Of a stretch of DNA of 64,000 nt, positions 33,386-49,913 are shown in pieces; position 1 is the first letter of the stretch; each line of letters begins with the position of its first letter. Source of the DNA: Heterodera schachtii (taxonomy: Eukaryota; Nematoda; Chromadorea; Rhabditida; Heteroderidae); assembly GCA_023374025.1 (NCBI GenBank), contig SIJG01000001.1:1487787-1551786 (forward strand), written 5' to 3'. The notes beneath the pieces are model-generated. The model did not search any database and had not been told where the DNA came from. It saw nothing but the letters and a program-made list of their open reading frames with translations. A program made the position numbers and the translations under genes.

Positions 33386-34593
33386 CCTTCTTCGCGCCAT
33401 TGTTTAAATTGTTAATCATTTCAATTTTAATTACCAATGCCAATGTAAACACACTTTTGCTTAATTCAATTATTGACTCCCAATAAATACAAATCTTTCG
33501 CAAATCAACAAATTACAGTCTTATCAAATTCCCTTTTGCCTTAACGACCTCGGAATGTCCTTTTCCCTTTTCTCGATAAGCAATTAATTAATTCATTCAT
33601 TCATTGACCATTCTCACCCATTTGCTTGACCACCATCTCCCATTTGTGTCATTAAGCCCTTTCTATCGGTCCCAATTAAAAGCTTAAACAAACCACGGAT
33701 GTTTTGTGCTTCCTTCCCGATGGATGCTAATTGGCTTCACTCAATGAACTATTTCGCCTTTCTTATCATTTCCCGATTTTAGAATTTTCAGGGAGCCTTC
33801 CGACCCCTCCGCCGGACAAAGAATCCCTCTTTTTGTTTTTTAGACAAAATCCCATTTAAGGTATAGCATCAAAATTGCAAAATTTTTCAGTTGGCTCCCT
33901 ATTGTTACCTTTCGTCATCATTAAGCAAACTCTCTTCTCTCTGGATTGGAAACGGCAACACTAAAATGCCTTCCTACTCCTTTTTTCATATTGATTCGAA
34001 TGGCACTTTTGGTTCTTATTTTTTTCACCTTCTCTTCTTCATCCCTCTTCTTCCTCCTCTTCCTCCTCTTATCTCTTCGCTTCGCGTCTGTTTTGGGACG
34101 CGTCCATTCTTTTCTGGGTCAGCCAAAGCTCCATTAATTAATTTCTAAAATGCATTCGATGTGATTTTCATTTTCTATTCATAAATTTCTAATGTTTTAT
34201 TACTTTTTCTCTGAAAAATGCTTTTTTAAAACATAAAACCCGGGTAATTCAAATTAAAATTCAACATAATTCCGTTTCAAATTAATCGGCCCCAATTTGT
34301 TTAATTGGTTTTCGTTTTGGCCATTCATTCTTTTACATACAGTATCTTTTCTCACTCTCTCTCTATCACTCAATTTTTACTTTTAATTTTTAAATCTAAA
34401 TAAATATTAGCGGTCATTGTGCCTTACGACATTCAAATCTTTCAAAATGTCCACAATTGTACAACGTCACAGCAAGTATATTTTTTTGCAGTTTCAAAGA
34501 CCGATAATTGCTTCTATTTAAACATCATAAAATTAATTTTAAAAAATTAATCGGTGTCATTTAGAGCGGGTTTTGATCTAATATATTCACAGA
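33386..34593. other. Intergenic, no gene seen
   Basis: AT-rich with pyrimidine-rich runs (34020-34090). Upstream region of the + strand gene at 34594; no promoter motif that I can defend. ORFs at 33891-34148 are low-complexity. Confidence 0.4.
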
Positions 34594-35270
34594 ATGCCTA
34601 TTCCGTTGCTGTTGCTGATCATCGTTGTCCAACTGTTTCAAGCAGTTCATGCACAACCAGCCCAACTCCGTGTGCCAAGTGCCGATTTCTTCGGCGGCAT
34701 TGGCCACCGCCTTTCTGGCGACGAGAACGTTGCGATGGTGTTCATGCTGTTGATGATCACCATTTTGGCAACGAATACGGCCATTCTAATCATGCAAATT
34801 GTCATGTTTTGGACAGTTATCTCACGGCCAAGGGCAGCAGCAGGTGAACAACAGACGGAGAAGAAAAAGACGGACAACTACAAGAAAATGATGAGCAACA
34901 CCAATGGAAAAGGTGAGAGAATTGTGGAAAAGGATAAACTAATGAGATAAAGAGTGGGAACGAGAGAGAATGAGTGCGAGAGAGAGAGAGAGAGAGATAA
35001 AAGCGAGAGAAGAGAGAGATAAAGAGAGAGAGATAAAAGCGAGAGAAGCGAGAGAGAGAGAGAGAGAGAAATGCCAATGGAGGGTTAAAATAGAAGAGAA
35101 AGAGTTACAGCCTTTATTTATCCCTCTTAAATTAAAAATTTTATGTTTAGTTTTGTTGAAAAATGTTTTTCATTACTCCCTTTCCTTTTAAAACAGTCCA
35201 TTTGGTGTCATCGCCTCGCAATTCGACCGAATTGCTATTGTTTGACCGCAAAGGGAATGCCGTCGTCTGA
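34594..35270 (+). CDS. Small signal-peptide plus single-TM protein
   Basis: Two exons, 34594-34912 and 35197-35270, close in phase (130 residues). The N-terminus MPIPLLLLIIVVQLFQAVHA looks like a signal peptide with cleavage near HAQP. A short ectodomain (FFGGIGHRLSGDENV) is followed by a membrane span (VFMLLMITILATNTAILIM then QIVMFWTVI), a charged Lys-rich cytoplasmic segment, and a tail ending FDRKGNAVV. Family not recognised; nematode-specific small membrane protein is likely. The intron begins next to a (GA)n microsatellite. Confidence 0.65.
34968..35070. repeat. (GA)n microsatellite
   Basis: Imperfect AGAGAG/AAGCGAGAG run inside the intron of the small membrane-protein gene. Confidence 0.85.
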
Positions 35271-35928
35271 ACGCTGTGCCTTTCGGAAATTTGCTAGGAA
35301 ATTGCAAAAAAATAATTCATTTTTTGGTTTTCCTAAATTTCCCCATTTTACAGTAACCTCACCCGTTTTTTTGTACTGCTATTATCCGTAATTTCATTAA
35401 TTGACACGAAAAATAAAGAATGACCATTTGTTAAAATATAAATCACTGATCGAAAATTCTTTTGGTCAAACTGCTGTGATCGCCGAGAAGCACAAAAAGA
35501 AAAAATAATTTGTTAGGTTTTTCGTCATTAAGCTAAAACTGATGTTAGACGGTCAGCTGTATTAGTAACACTTTTTAGTCTGAAGACCGAATTTATAAAA
35601 CTCAATTTCTGGAAATTGAGAATATTAAAAAAATTTCAAAAATTGTATTATTTAGCCATTTTCATTAGCTTAAATTAAAGGATTAGAGAAATGTTTCCCT
35701 CAATTTGGGAAAATAATATGCATATTTTTACGCTTCCATGTGACTTATTTTGCAATTTGGGATACCACAAATGGATTAATTTGGTCAGGACATGTCCATT
35801 CGAGTGTTAACGCCTGAGGAGGCGAAGAACAGAAGTGGAAAACTATTGCATTGATTCTGATCACTCATTTTAGCATCAGAGATGGGCCAATCCATCTTGA
35901 TTTTTGTGCCGCTCAGCAGCAGGGTGCT

Positions 35929-36290
35929 ATGACGTTACTCAAAAACCATCAAAAGAAAACATTTTTTCATATACCTTAGCTTAAAAGCAACCAAATTTTT
36001 AATTCTTATATCATTCGATAGCCATAATTGTTTTCTATTATCCTTCAAAATTTCAAAAAGTTTAGTTAAGTTTACAGAAAGTTATGACTAAAAATGTTCA
36101 AGAAAACTTGCTTTTTTGAGTTTCTCAGGTCATAAATTTTTGAAACTTAATGATTTTTTGAAATTCTGCAGGATAATAGAAAACCCTTAGGGCTATCGAA
36201 AAATAACAAGATTTTAAAGTTTGGTTTAAAAGTAAAATAAATAAGAAACTAACAAAAAAAAATTAGTAAAAATTTTCAAAATTTTTGATG
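35929..36290. mobile_element. Degenerate foldback MITE, GGGTGCTATGACGTTAC end
   Basis: GGGTGCTATGACGTTACTCA then AAAACCATCAAAAG resembles the left end of the MITE at 24203. Internal inverted match: TATCATTCGATAGCC and TTTTCTATTATCC on the left against GGATAATAGAAAA and GGGCTATCGAAAAATA on the right. Right terminus unclear. Confidence 0.5.
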
Positions 36291-36430
36291 ATACCTAGCT
36301 CAGTGAAACACAAAAATTTATTAACGAAAATTCTATCATTGAATAGAGCAGACTTTATAGTATAAATTTGCAAAAGTAATTTTTTTTAATATCATCATTT
36401 TTAATTTTTTAAGAATCTTTTGGTACGGCC

Positions 36431-36776
36431 CAGGGTGCTATGTCATTATAAAAAAGCCATCAAGTGAAAATTTTTCAACAAAAAACTGCCAATAACTTTG
36501 CTTAAACCTGACTAAAATTTTAATTCTTGGTATCATTCGCTATTAGCTTGCAAGCATCCAAAATTATGACCAAAAGTACACAAACAATCAGTTTCAAATT
36601 TTTGGCCATATTTTTTGAAACTTAACAAAATTTTTTGAAATTTTGCATTCTTTGGGCTATTGAATTATTTCAAGAATTAAAATTTTAGTTAAGTTTAAGC
36701 AAAGTTATGTGTAGTTTTTTGTTTAAAATTTCATTTGGTTGTTTTTTTAATCAATTATGGTGAAATTCGGCACCAT
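36431..36776. mobile_element. Foldback MITE, GGGTGCTATGTCATTA end
   Basis: Left arm AACTTTGCTTAAACCTGACT then AAAATTTTAATTCTT; right arm AAGAATTAAAATTTTAGTTA then AGTTTAAGCAAAGTTAT, an inverted repeat of about 70 bp. Right terminus near GAAATTCGGCACC. Related to the element at 35929 and to the 24203 MITE; no clear target duplication. Confidence 0.65.
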
Positions 36777-36823
36777 TTCCAAATGCTAATTGGATAGTCT
36801 GTCCATCCCGGTCAGTGCGATTG

Positions 36824-37054
36824 ATGCCAAACTCGCACTGCAGCCGACCACGGAACGACAAGGAATTTGAACTCAGTGAAATAGGGGATGAAATTGCGGC
36901 CGGAGAGGGAAACGCAAAGGAAAAACAAATGGCTGGTTCTCAAAAAAGGCGGTCAGTGCCAACAGAAAGCTCGAAGTGCCATGAAGAGAGCTGCAAAAGG
37001 GAAAGCCAAGGTCAAAAACAGAACGAAAATGGAAACATTGGAACAGATAATTAA
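36824..37054 (+). CDS. Short charged ORF, doubtful
   Basis: A 76-residue ORF (MPNSHCSRPRNDKEFELSEI..., then Lys/Glu/Gln-rich) with GC content above its surroundings. It could be the last exon of an unseen gene or an artefact. No domain recognised. Confidence 0.3.
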   Translation: MPNSHCSRPRNDKEFELSEIGDEIAAGEGNAKEKQMAGSQKRRSVPTESSKCHEESCKRESQGQKQNENGNIGTDN

Positions 37055-37127
37055 ATGAAAATAAATTGGGCTTAATTGGGGGACAAAAAGCGGGGAAGGG
37101 AATCAATCAGAAAGATTATGCCAAGGC

Positions 37128-37291
37128 TTACTTTTTTACTGAAAAGGGTTGAGTAAGCTTTTGCCTGTATTTGAAGCTAATCAAAAGGATGCCAATGTTC
37201 ATGAAAATGCCGGGGACGACGTTCGCATTGAGCAGCGTGCCGTGAAGATGAGCATTGTGTGAGGGCCAGAGTCTTTGTATTGGACCCACAG
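37128..37291 (-). CDS. Orphan terminal exon with TM and basic tail
   Basis: After an acceptor (GAACAG) the frame reads NAHLHGTLLNANVVPGIF, MNIGILLISF, then KYRQKLTQPFSVKK and TAA. One membrane span followed by a basic tail ending in Lys-Lys looks like the C-terminus of a type I ER membrane enzyme. It lies 670 bp downstream of the UGT stop, on the same strand, and the UGT as read lacks such a tail; I could not connect the two in frame. Confidence 0.35.
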
Positions 37292-37962
37292 CTGTTCATT
37301 GAGTTCTTCAATTTGTTCGCCATTCATTTGTGATTTTTGGGAATTAAGAAAGCAATAAAAAATATTAAAATAAATTTTCTGTTGCACCAAAATAATTGCT
37401 TTCGTCTGCTTAAATTGAATTTTAAATAAATGCAATTAGTATTAATGAGATAAGCACATTAAAGTACTATTCATCAGATGTTTTATTCTTTCAAATTACT
37501 TTTTGTATCCGTTTACGCTGGTTTTAAAAGTCAATGGCAATTTAATAGGCTATTAAATTTAATGGATGGGTTTTTTGTCCTTTTGGTTTATTTAATTATT
37601 TCCACGGCATAAAATTTTGAATGAATTATGAAATGAATGTGTAATGAATTGTAAAAATTGAAAATGTTTTATAATTATTTTTAAAAATTAAATGATCAAA
37701 CAACTTTCCAGATAGAAATTAAAGAAATTTAATTTAATTCATTTAATTTGACTTTTAAAAATCACGTGGAAAGGAAAAAAGAATGTAGTGGCATTTGAAG
37801 TTTAAATCTTTAATTATTTTCAAAAATAATTTTTAAATACATTTTTCAACTAATTTTCCAATTTGGCGATTTATCTTTGAATAAAAAAATGACAATTCGG
37901 ATGGACTAGCGTAACTAACAATAAGCCGGGCAGAGAATGAAATAATTCTGCATAAATTCAAT

Positions 37963-41664
<3,702 letters not shown>

Positions 41665-42059
41665 AGAAATACTGAATAGAATAATTAATTAATTAATTAT
41701 TGAAGCCTTTAATATATGAAAATTATCCAAAATTTTATTTTAATTTTAGCCAACAATTTCCGAACATTTGCCAATTTAATGAAAAATAAATTCTGCCTCA
41801 TTTCCACTTTGGTGTTCCACGATTTTCCACCATTAATTGGCTGAAAGTCTCCATTTGCCACACTTTTGCTGCCCTTACGACAAATTCCCCCCCCCCCCCC
41901 GGGGAAATGAAAAAGCAATTTGTCATGGATTAAGATTAAAAAAAACCCATCATTTCCGAATTAAAAAGAAATATTCAATAAACTGATGAATTTAATTTGG
42001 CAATTTTTGGGCGAATTTTTTTAGTTACCGAAAAATTTTGGTGTATTTTCTGAATATTA

Positions 42060-42765
42060 TTTTTACAGTATACGCTTCTTAATGATTTATTTTCCATTTT
42101 TATCTGTTTTTCGTACGTTTCAGACCAAGAGGCATTCATGAAAAAAATTGATAATTATGAAAAATTATAAAAAGGATAAAAAATGCATCCCTTTTTTATC
42201 ATCGAAACTTGAGACCCTTCACTCATTTTAGAATTTATAAGTGGAATTTATCGAAATTTCTGGTATTGAGCATAAAAAATATATTTTCCACTTGGCTTGA
42301 AGCTTCGACTTATATTATGCCTTTTTCAGAATTTTCGTGCCTTTAATGCCTTTTTTGGTATTTTGCCGTTTTGGTGCCTTTTTGGCGTTTTTTTCGATTC
42401 TTTACAAAAATGTAATAAAAAAATACATCCCTAAGAAATGACCCGAAAAAATGCAGAAAATTACACCCTAAGAATGAAAAATTTTCTCAAAAATTGATCG
42501 CCAAATTATTATTTTTTTTCTTGATAAAAAATTTTAGGTTTAAAAATTTTCCTTATTCGAAAAACATTATAAAATATTTAATAATCATTTAAATGACCAA
42601 AAACTTAAGTTTTACGCGTTTTGCTCCTTAAAATCCTTAATCAAAAATTTAAATACCTTTTTTCATGCCTTTTTCGGGATTTTCGTGCCTTTTCATGCTC
42701 TTTTTTCAATTTTTTGCTGCCATTAAGTGCCTTTTTCGCGATTTTTGGCGCCGTTCTTTACCTTC
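42060..42765. repeat. TGCCTTTTT-rich degenerate repeat
   Basis: TGCCTTTTT, CGTGCCTTT and TGCCTTTTTCGGGATTTTCG recur at 42318-42395 and 42655-42745, bracketing an AT-rich centre. It resembles a decayed MITE upstream of the gene at 42923. A 40-codon ORF at 42779-42901 (MSKNNCFDVSKKQLSLEETT) precedes that gene; it could be 5' leader or a lost exon. Confidence 0.4.
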
Positions 42766-42922
42766 TCTAATAATAACAATGAGCAAAAACAATTGTTTCG
42801 ATGTCTCCAAGAAACAGTTGTCATTGGAAGAGACAACTGATCAATCAGTTCCGTCAATTTTGGCCGCAATCGATTCGCAGAAGCGCCTTTTTACCCTTTA
42901 AAACTGAGGGCCAACATTTCGG

Positions 42923-44108
42923 ATGCCAAAAAACCTAAAAATGCGCTATCAAATCTTCCAAATATTCCTGATTATGTCTTTTATTTGTCGCTTTCAATCG
43001 GCGGTAATCTTCCGATCGGACCTAATGAATCAGACGAACAAAATCAACGATTATGGCCCAAATTTGGTTCTTGCTCATAATGGCACATCTCCGAGTGATC
43101 ATGATAATCGGGATGAAGAGGCTGATCACTGGCCAACATTAACTCAAACTGATCAAACAACAACTGATCAGAATTCAACATTGAGCATCGATTGGATGAG
43201 CAACACAATAATGAAAGCCGATCATGATGCAACTTTGAGCTTGGGAGAAGACCATGAACAGACTTTGGATGCCAAAAACGATGATGAACCCTTGGAAAAT
43301 GGTCATAATGGCACAACTCCGACCGATTACGAGCCAAATGAGGAGGAAAATGCAGTGGATAATGCCGATCATAATGATATGGCAGTGTCCTCAACAGAGG
43401 ATTATGACGGGAATGATTCAATTAGCCCTACAAATCAGCAGGAGAAAACCGAGGTATGAAATGGAGCAAATGCCAAAATTAAACGAGAAATTAATTTAAA
43501 TTATATTTGTAAAGGAGGCACTCGATGACAGCAAAAATGCCGTCGATGAAAAACAACAAAAGGTGGAATCCGACAAGCATTTGGATGAGTACACGTGGGA
43601 GCAAATCTTGGCAAAAAAGTGCCCGCTGAATTGCAGTGAAAACAATTTGCAGTGTTGGCGCTTATCAGGGTAAAAAATAATTGTTAAAAATCTCGGGTCA
43701 GAGACTAGCAGTGGTTAATTAGGCGAAATTTTCTCCTTATACAATTAAGGTCGGAAATTCAAAGGAAATAAAATTTTCAAAAAATCCTCAAAATTTCCCA
43801 TCAGAGTAAGGCTGCCGACCGTAAACATGAAAAAAAAAGTTTTGGTCCACTTTTGTTTTGTACACAGATATCGGCTCCCGTTCATTTGTCTTCCACCCAA
43901 TTTTGACCCGAACAATGCCGCGACAAAAAATGATGCCGACAAAAAATGGTGGCACAATGCGTTGCGCTGGGCCACCGCCTTGCTGTGGCATGCCAGCAAT
44001 GCCGAACTGGCCACACTCGCGTTGCTCGGCATCAACACGGCGCTCGTGCTGTGCACATGCGCATGTGTATGCGTGCGCCGGAGATGTTTACGGAAAGATT
44101 ACTATTGA
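42923..44108 (+). CDS. Acidic secreted/type I membrane protein
   Basis: Three exons, 42923-43453, 43515-43669 and 43868-44108, close in phase (308 residues). The leader (YQIFQIFLIMSFICRFQSA) looks like a signal peptide, best read from the ATG at 42941. The long ectodomain is Asp/Glu/Asn/Thr-rich with repeated TDQT/DHDAT/NGT(S/T)P motifs and several Asn-Gly-Thr glycosylation sites. A Cys cluster follows (CPLNCSENNLQCWRLSG, FICLPP), then a hydrophobic helix (LATLALLGINTALVLCTCAC) and a basic tail (RRRCLRKDYY). Family not recognised. Likely cell-surface or stylet/cuticle-secreted; that part is a guess. Confidence 0.7.
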
Positions 44109-44735
44109 TTGATTTTTCATAGAAAAATCAATAATTTTTGTTAAAATTTTTATTTACATATTCCATTAATGTTCTGTTATCATATTCATCCTTTAATGAA
44201 TTTTCCAATTGTCTAATTTATTTTAAAAAGCATCTTAGCTGGGAGAGACGAACGATTTAAAAAAAAAATTTAAACATTTTTTATAAAATAATAAAAATTA
44301 CAAATGAAAATTGAGAATTGAAAATTAAAAAGTAGCATATATAAACAAAATAAAATAAAGAGACAGCTGAACAAGATAAAAAGTGAAATTTATATCTTTT
44401 AAAAATAAAACAAATCTCTGAGCTACAAAAGGGAGAACACAAAGTGTGCAAATGAATGAATTAATTTATGAATGAACCCGCTGCAAACGGTTCTGAAAAA
44501 AGGGAAGGCAGTGATTGACTTTGCTGGCCTTTGATCACAAAGGCATTGAATGGAACAAAACTCAACAAAAAATTGATCGGCTATTAGCTGATCAATGGTG
44601 GAAAAGAAAGTGATTGACTTGTTTATTTATTTAGAATTGTAGAAATCTTAAAATTTGGCAAAAAAAGAGAAAAATCGGCCAACCACGCGACTACAGTAAC
44701 ACTGCCCGCCCATAATTAGTGAAAAAGGCACAAAA
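44109..44735. other. Convergent intergenic, no gene
   Basis: AT-rich 3' region between the convergent genes ending at 44108 (+) and 44736 (-). Confidence 0.5.
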
Positions 44736-47700
44736 TCACAAAACATTCATCGGCGCAGTAATGCCATCGTCAGCTGCTGACGGAGTGTTTAATCTGTGGT
44801 GGATGGCATCGCGGCTGTGGGCATTCGTCGTCGACTGCTGATCATAGGCGGAATTATCGTAGCCCAGTGGTGCCGGCACTGTCGTGCCATGGCCATCGGT
44901 GGCCGCCGCATATATCCACGGAGCAGTGACAGTCAGCTGATCATCGTTGCGTGCCAACCATGGCACTCGCTTGTACAACTGATCGCACTGGCTGCCCTTG
45001 ACAATGCCCATCGATTGGAGACACTGTGGAAAATGATTTAGACATTTCGCCAAAAAGTAAAAAAATCAGTTTTCGATGAATGAAAAGTACAAAAACGCAA
45101 ATTTGGTCAAAAAAAATTCAAAAAAATTTATTGGTTTTTTATTTGTCCTTTATTCTGCGAATTTATCGTGAGTGCGGAAATTATATGACTCACAATGAAA
45201 AGCAAATAGACGACAAATGCCATGTACAAAGTGCCGGGACCGAACAGCAAAGCCCACGCGTACCAAGCCGAGTCCAGCGCGGACAGAATGTAGTCGAAGG
45301 AGAAGTACAGGTTGATCAGGATGACCACCAGCGAAGTGAAAAAAGCGAACACCTTTTGCGGAGAAAAGGAAATTTCATGATTTTTTTGCTATAATTTTAT
45401 TTTTTAAACAGAGCAATGCTTAGGGTGGAAAATCATATGGATACAAAATAGCGAAATATGGATATAAAAATACCGAAATATCCATGTACTTTCTTAAAAT
45501 TCCTCAAATTCGCTAAATTATTGAATAAAAAAGGCTATAAAAGATCTTAAAACATATAGGAGAAAAAAAACCAAAATTAAAATTTGTTCATTTTGGAGAC
45601 AAATAAATAAATCACATCGTTCTAAAGAGATTCTTTGAGTGAAATGAAAAACCTAAATTTGGAATAAAAGCCCGACCTAAACTTTAAATTAATCAATTAG
45701 GGTTTCATGCGAGACTCTCGAGTCTATGCTACCTGTGCGCCCGTTGTGCTGCCAAAGTCGAACATCACACGTCGGTTGGCCGTGAAGGTGATGATCGGAA
45801 TCAGTGCGAATGGCAACTGCACCATTTGAACACAGTTGAGCAGGTCGTTCATGCCGGTCAAATTTTGAACGCCCTGAGCACGAAGTGCAACAAAAAAGGT
45901 GGGCACAATGGCAATGGAGCGGGTGAACAGCACACGACGCCAGCGGGGCCATTTGATTTGCAGGAAGCCCTCCATGACGAATTGTCCGGCATAAGTGCCT
46001 AAAGTGTGATGAATTGGGGGGGGGGAATCGAATCGTGGAGCGCAAGGGCATAAGCTTTCCCCCCCAATCAGTACAGAGACCATTTTTTTTCTCCTGTAGT
46101 TATTTTTTGAGGTGTGCTATTTTTCAAAAAATTTCTAGTGAAGGAGGGGCCGGCAGGCCGAAAGGCGCCGCGCGGTAAAATGAGGACTTTTTAAATATTT
46201 GTGAAGTTTTTCATTAATTTTTTTATTGTTGTTTTTCATATTTCGGGGGAGGGGGCCCCGTCAGCCCCCCCCCCCCCCCTCGGCTACGCCCTTGGGAGAG
46301 TGGGATTGTTTCATTGTGGGTTTTTGTTTTGCATTTTAAATTTCATGCTATACAAGTTTCGGCACACATCCAATATATTCTTCAAATTAAGGAAATAAAA
46401 TTTATAAGGAACTGACAATTTAAATATTAAATGAAACCAATTGGAAATTCGGACACCAAATCTACTGCTTGAACGAGAATCTCGAAATTTAAACAATTGT
46501 TTTTAGGACCACGACGTTGAGTTAAATTAACCATAATCATTTAGGAATTCCCGGGAAATCAAAAAACAGACAGCCAAAACACACAAATGACAAACGAATG
46601 ATTGGTTGATTAATTGACTGACCGGTCATTGTGCTGCTCTGTCCTGCCGCCATTATGCCAACGCCCCACACGTACAGCGCGAACATGCCGAACTGACAGC
46701 CGAGGAAAATGCCGCCCTTGTAAATGTCCGCCTCCACCAGGTCCGTGTTGTTCGGGAACAGTTGCCGGTCGGGCACCAGCGGCTGATTCTCGCAAGTTTT
46801 GAACTGTTTTGGGAAATCCCATTCCGATTGAGGAAGAGAGTTTAAGCAAAAAAGTGGCTCAATTTCATCCAAAATTTGAAATTAAACAATTATTGTTCGA
46901 TTCCCATTTTTATGGTGTCTCTTTCTTCCATATTTTTTTTTTGATAATTTTAAAATTTAAAGCCACTTAAAATAATTACTAAAATCGGACCAAATATCAA
47001 AAAATTAATCAATTTTAAAGAAGTTTTATTAAATTTGGCGTTAGCAAGAATGAGATTTAAAAAGTAACTTTCAGAAAAACTATTTTTTTCTTTAAAAAAT
47101 AAAATAAATTTTTGAGAATTAAAAAAAAAATTTTTTAAAAACCTGTCGTTGGCTTTTGAGAAATGTTAAATTTGTGATATAATTAATTTTTAATTTATAA
47201 AAGAGTTTGTTGCGCACAATGTCAGCGTTCGTTTTGCCGAACAGTCCGTGCGCAAACACCGCAACCACAAACAAATTGATGAAGAAGCTGCAGCACAACG
47301 CAATTGCGCACTCGACGAAGTAGTAGAAATTGGCCTCGACCACTGCAAAAAGCGCAAATTTGTAAAGTTTCGAGCAAATTCAGGGAAAATATGGCAACAA
47401 AAAAATTTCTGGCATATCTCCGATGAGTTTTTTTAGAAAATTAATGTTGATAATCGTGAAAATTTTTTTCCTGCATCAGAATACACAAAATTAGCCAATT
47501 GGCTTCTAGACACAAAGTGACTGATCAATTCGCTCTCGGCATAAAACCCATTAAAAAGGGAGAAAAATGCCATTTTAGCGAAGGGATTGAACTCCGAATT
47601 GCAACATTTGTGCCAATTATATTTTATTTCCCAATTTGCTCGCCTGCTTGCCGCCTCACGCGATCAATGCGGCGTGACTTGACAAGTGCGGAATGCAGGT

Positions 47701-49913
47701 ACAAATTGTGTGGCATGATCACTGCACCGACCACGCTAATCGCCTTTGGGGAGAGGTGTTTTTAAGTGATTCAATCAATTGATTTAAATCCGTGGTTGGG
47801 TCCCGCTTTTTGGTTAGGGGTATAATTAAAGAAATCTAATTGGAATTTATATCCAAAAAATCAAATATGTTGGTCCTTCTGCCCAAGCCCCGCACTCAAA
47901 CGAGAGCATTTTGTTTCCCCCCGTATCGTTTCCATTCGGAACAATTTTTTATAAGAAATTTTCTTATAAGGAATTTCAAGAAAAAATTTTCATGATTTTC
48001 TTGGAAATTTTTTTTGAAAAAACTTAGTTAATAGATCACCAGAAGAGGGGGAACGTAGTGAACCCACTCAAACACCTGCAGGAATTCTTGACGTCCACAG
48101 CCCGGACAATAGGGCAACAGAGTGCCGGCCAGCAAATCCCATCCGTCCGGTTTGACCACGACAAACTGTGGGAATGAATAATGGACAAAATGTAAATGAT
48201 CAAAATTCATTTTAATTGCCTCACTTCAAAGCCAAAAGTAATGGCCATTGTGCTGATCAGAATGGCGAAAATGAACTCCAATTTGCGAAAGCCGTAGCGA
48301 TCGATCAGCAGAAAAGTGAACGTGTCCACCATGGTGATCAGAACGCCAGCAAAGAGGGGAATTCTTAGAATAAGGAAAAATTCAAAAGGAAAAAAAAATG
48401 GAATTTAAACACCGTCCGTTGGAGAGCAAGGCAAAGGCAATGGCCTGAAGAATTTGAGGTATTCGAGAAAAACAAATTAGTAATTTAAAAATAATATTTA
48501 ATACAATAATGATTCAATTAATATTAAATTAAATTTTAATTAAAAAGAAATGCCAACCGTTCCAATCACTTCTTGCATGTCACTGCCTGTGAATGGAAAT
48601 TAAAGTTAGCAGCATTAAAAACAGCAAATATTTATTAATTTTTAGAGCAAAAGACATAAATGTGGTTCCAGAAGCATAAAATTCTCTGGAAATCAAAATA
48701 AAAGGCACAAAAAAGCCGGAATTATAAATTTTCAATTTTTTCCGCTTTTATTGGAAGGTCCGGCGGCGCATGGGAATTAATTATGAATAAATTTTGTTAA
48801 GGTTTTTTCTCTTTAAGAGTTTTCCCAAATGAAAATTCCGGGATTTCGGCCCCAAAATTCCGTAATTTCGATTTTCATAATTGCTTATTATTAAACTTAC
48901 AAATGATGGCAATTTCGACCATTGCCCACAGACAAAGGCGCGGCACCCGCGGGTAATATTCAAATGCCAACTCGGCCATGCTTCGGCCGGCGACGACGCC
49001 GAGCCGAGCGGACAAACGCTGTAGGAAAAAGCCGACGCAATGGGCCAACAAAAGCACCCAAAGGAGCTGAAAAATGGGAAAAATATAAAAAAGGAAAAAT
49101 TGAAAATAATTAAATAAAAGACAAATTAAAACAAATTTTCAAAAAATGCAACAAAAAAAGGAGGGAGGATAAACATTCAAGAAAATATTTGAAAAAAACG
49201 AAAAGACATTAATGCGGAGCTATTTTTAATTGGGAATTTTTTTAATTTTCAAGAATTTTTCATGTCGAAGGGCCACGATAACAAAGAAATTTAAAATGTT
49301 TAAAACTTAGCACATTTAATATATTAATTTGAAAAATGGTGAAATTAGCTTTCTTCCGCAAAAGGTCCGCTTACCCTGTACCTGGCAACAGTGCCGGACT
49401 GAAGGTCGGATTCGATGTTGCCCGGGTCCAAATAGGCAATGCTCATCAGAAAGCCGGGCCCGGTACTGAACAAAAAATGCATTAAATAAATTAAAAAAGA
49501 AAATTAACTTACAAGGCCCATAGCTTGCGAAAACTGAACGCCGACTGAAAAAAATGTATATTAAAAAACAAAATTTTCATTAAAAAATACTTATTTAAAA
49601 AATATAAGAAATTAAAATGAATTTTTTTAGTGCTAAAAATTTTTCTTATTTTAAACAAAATAAAAAAATGATAATTTTTTGTTATTAAAGTATTTTAATT
49701 AAATTTTTGCATTTTTTCATAGTTTTAAATTTTTTATATATATTTAATTCCAAAATTTCGCACCTCCCCGTCCGTCTCGGGAATGGTGACCATGTAATCC
49801 AATGCTTCTTCCTCCGGCTCAACCGGCGGTGAATCGTCCGACGAATTTCGACCACCATTAGCATCATCAGCAACAGCTGCTGAAGAAGCTGAATTTGATG
49901 TTCGCATTGCCAT
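44736..49913 (-). CDS. smf: NRAMP (SLC11) divalent metal transporter
   Basis: Fourteen exons: 49913-49764, 49544-49513, 49465-49375, 49066-48901, 48586-48558, 48444-48413, 48363-48225, 48165-48076, 47743-47660, 47342-47218, 46803-46623, 45998-45733, 45352-45194, 45023-44736. About 610 residues, slightly longer than mammalian NRAMP2. Motifs: acidic N-terminus, TM1 [15 protein letters not shown] (metal-binding DPGN), [11 protein letters not shown]6 region [19 protein letters not shown] (MPHN, metal-binding Met), [42 protein letters not shown] proton-coupled Fe/Mn importer of the plasma or endosomal membrane. All junctions close except exon 9 to 10 (47660 to 47342), where a good donor GTGAGG leaves the frame short by one base; a micro-exon or GC donor may be involved. 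A GC-rich repeat (46141-46280) lies in the 45999-46622 intron. Confidence 0.92.

Noticed and set aside
43044..43499. Open frames antisense and in other frames to the acidic protein at 42923
   Set aside because: Shadows of a compositionally biased exon; only the plus frame has a signal peptide and closes with two further exons.
44736..49913. Operon with the neighbouring genes
   Set aside because: Neighbours are convergent or far away; no short same-strand intergenic gap typical of nematode operons is seen.
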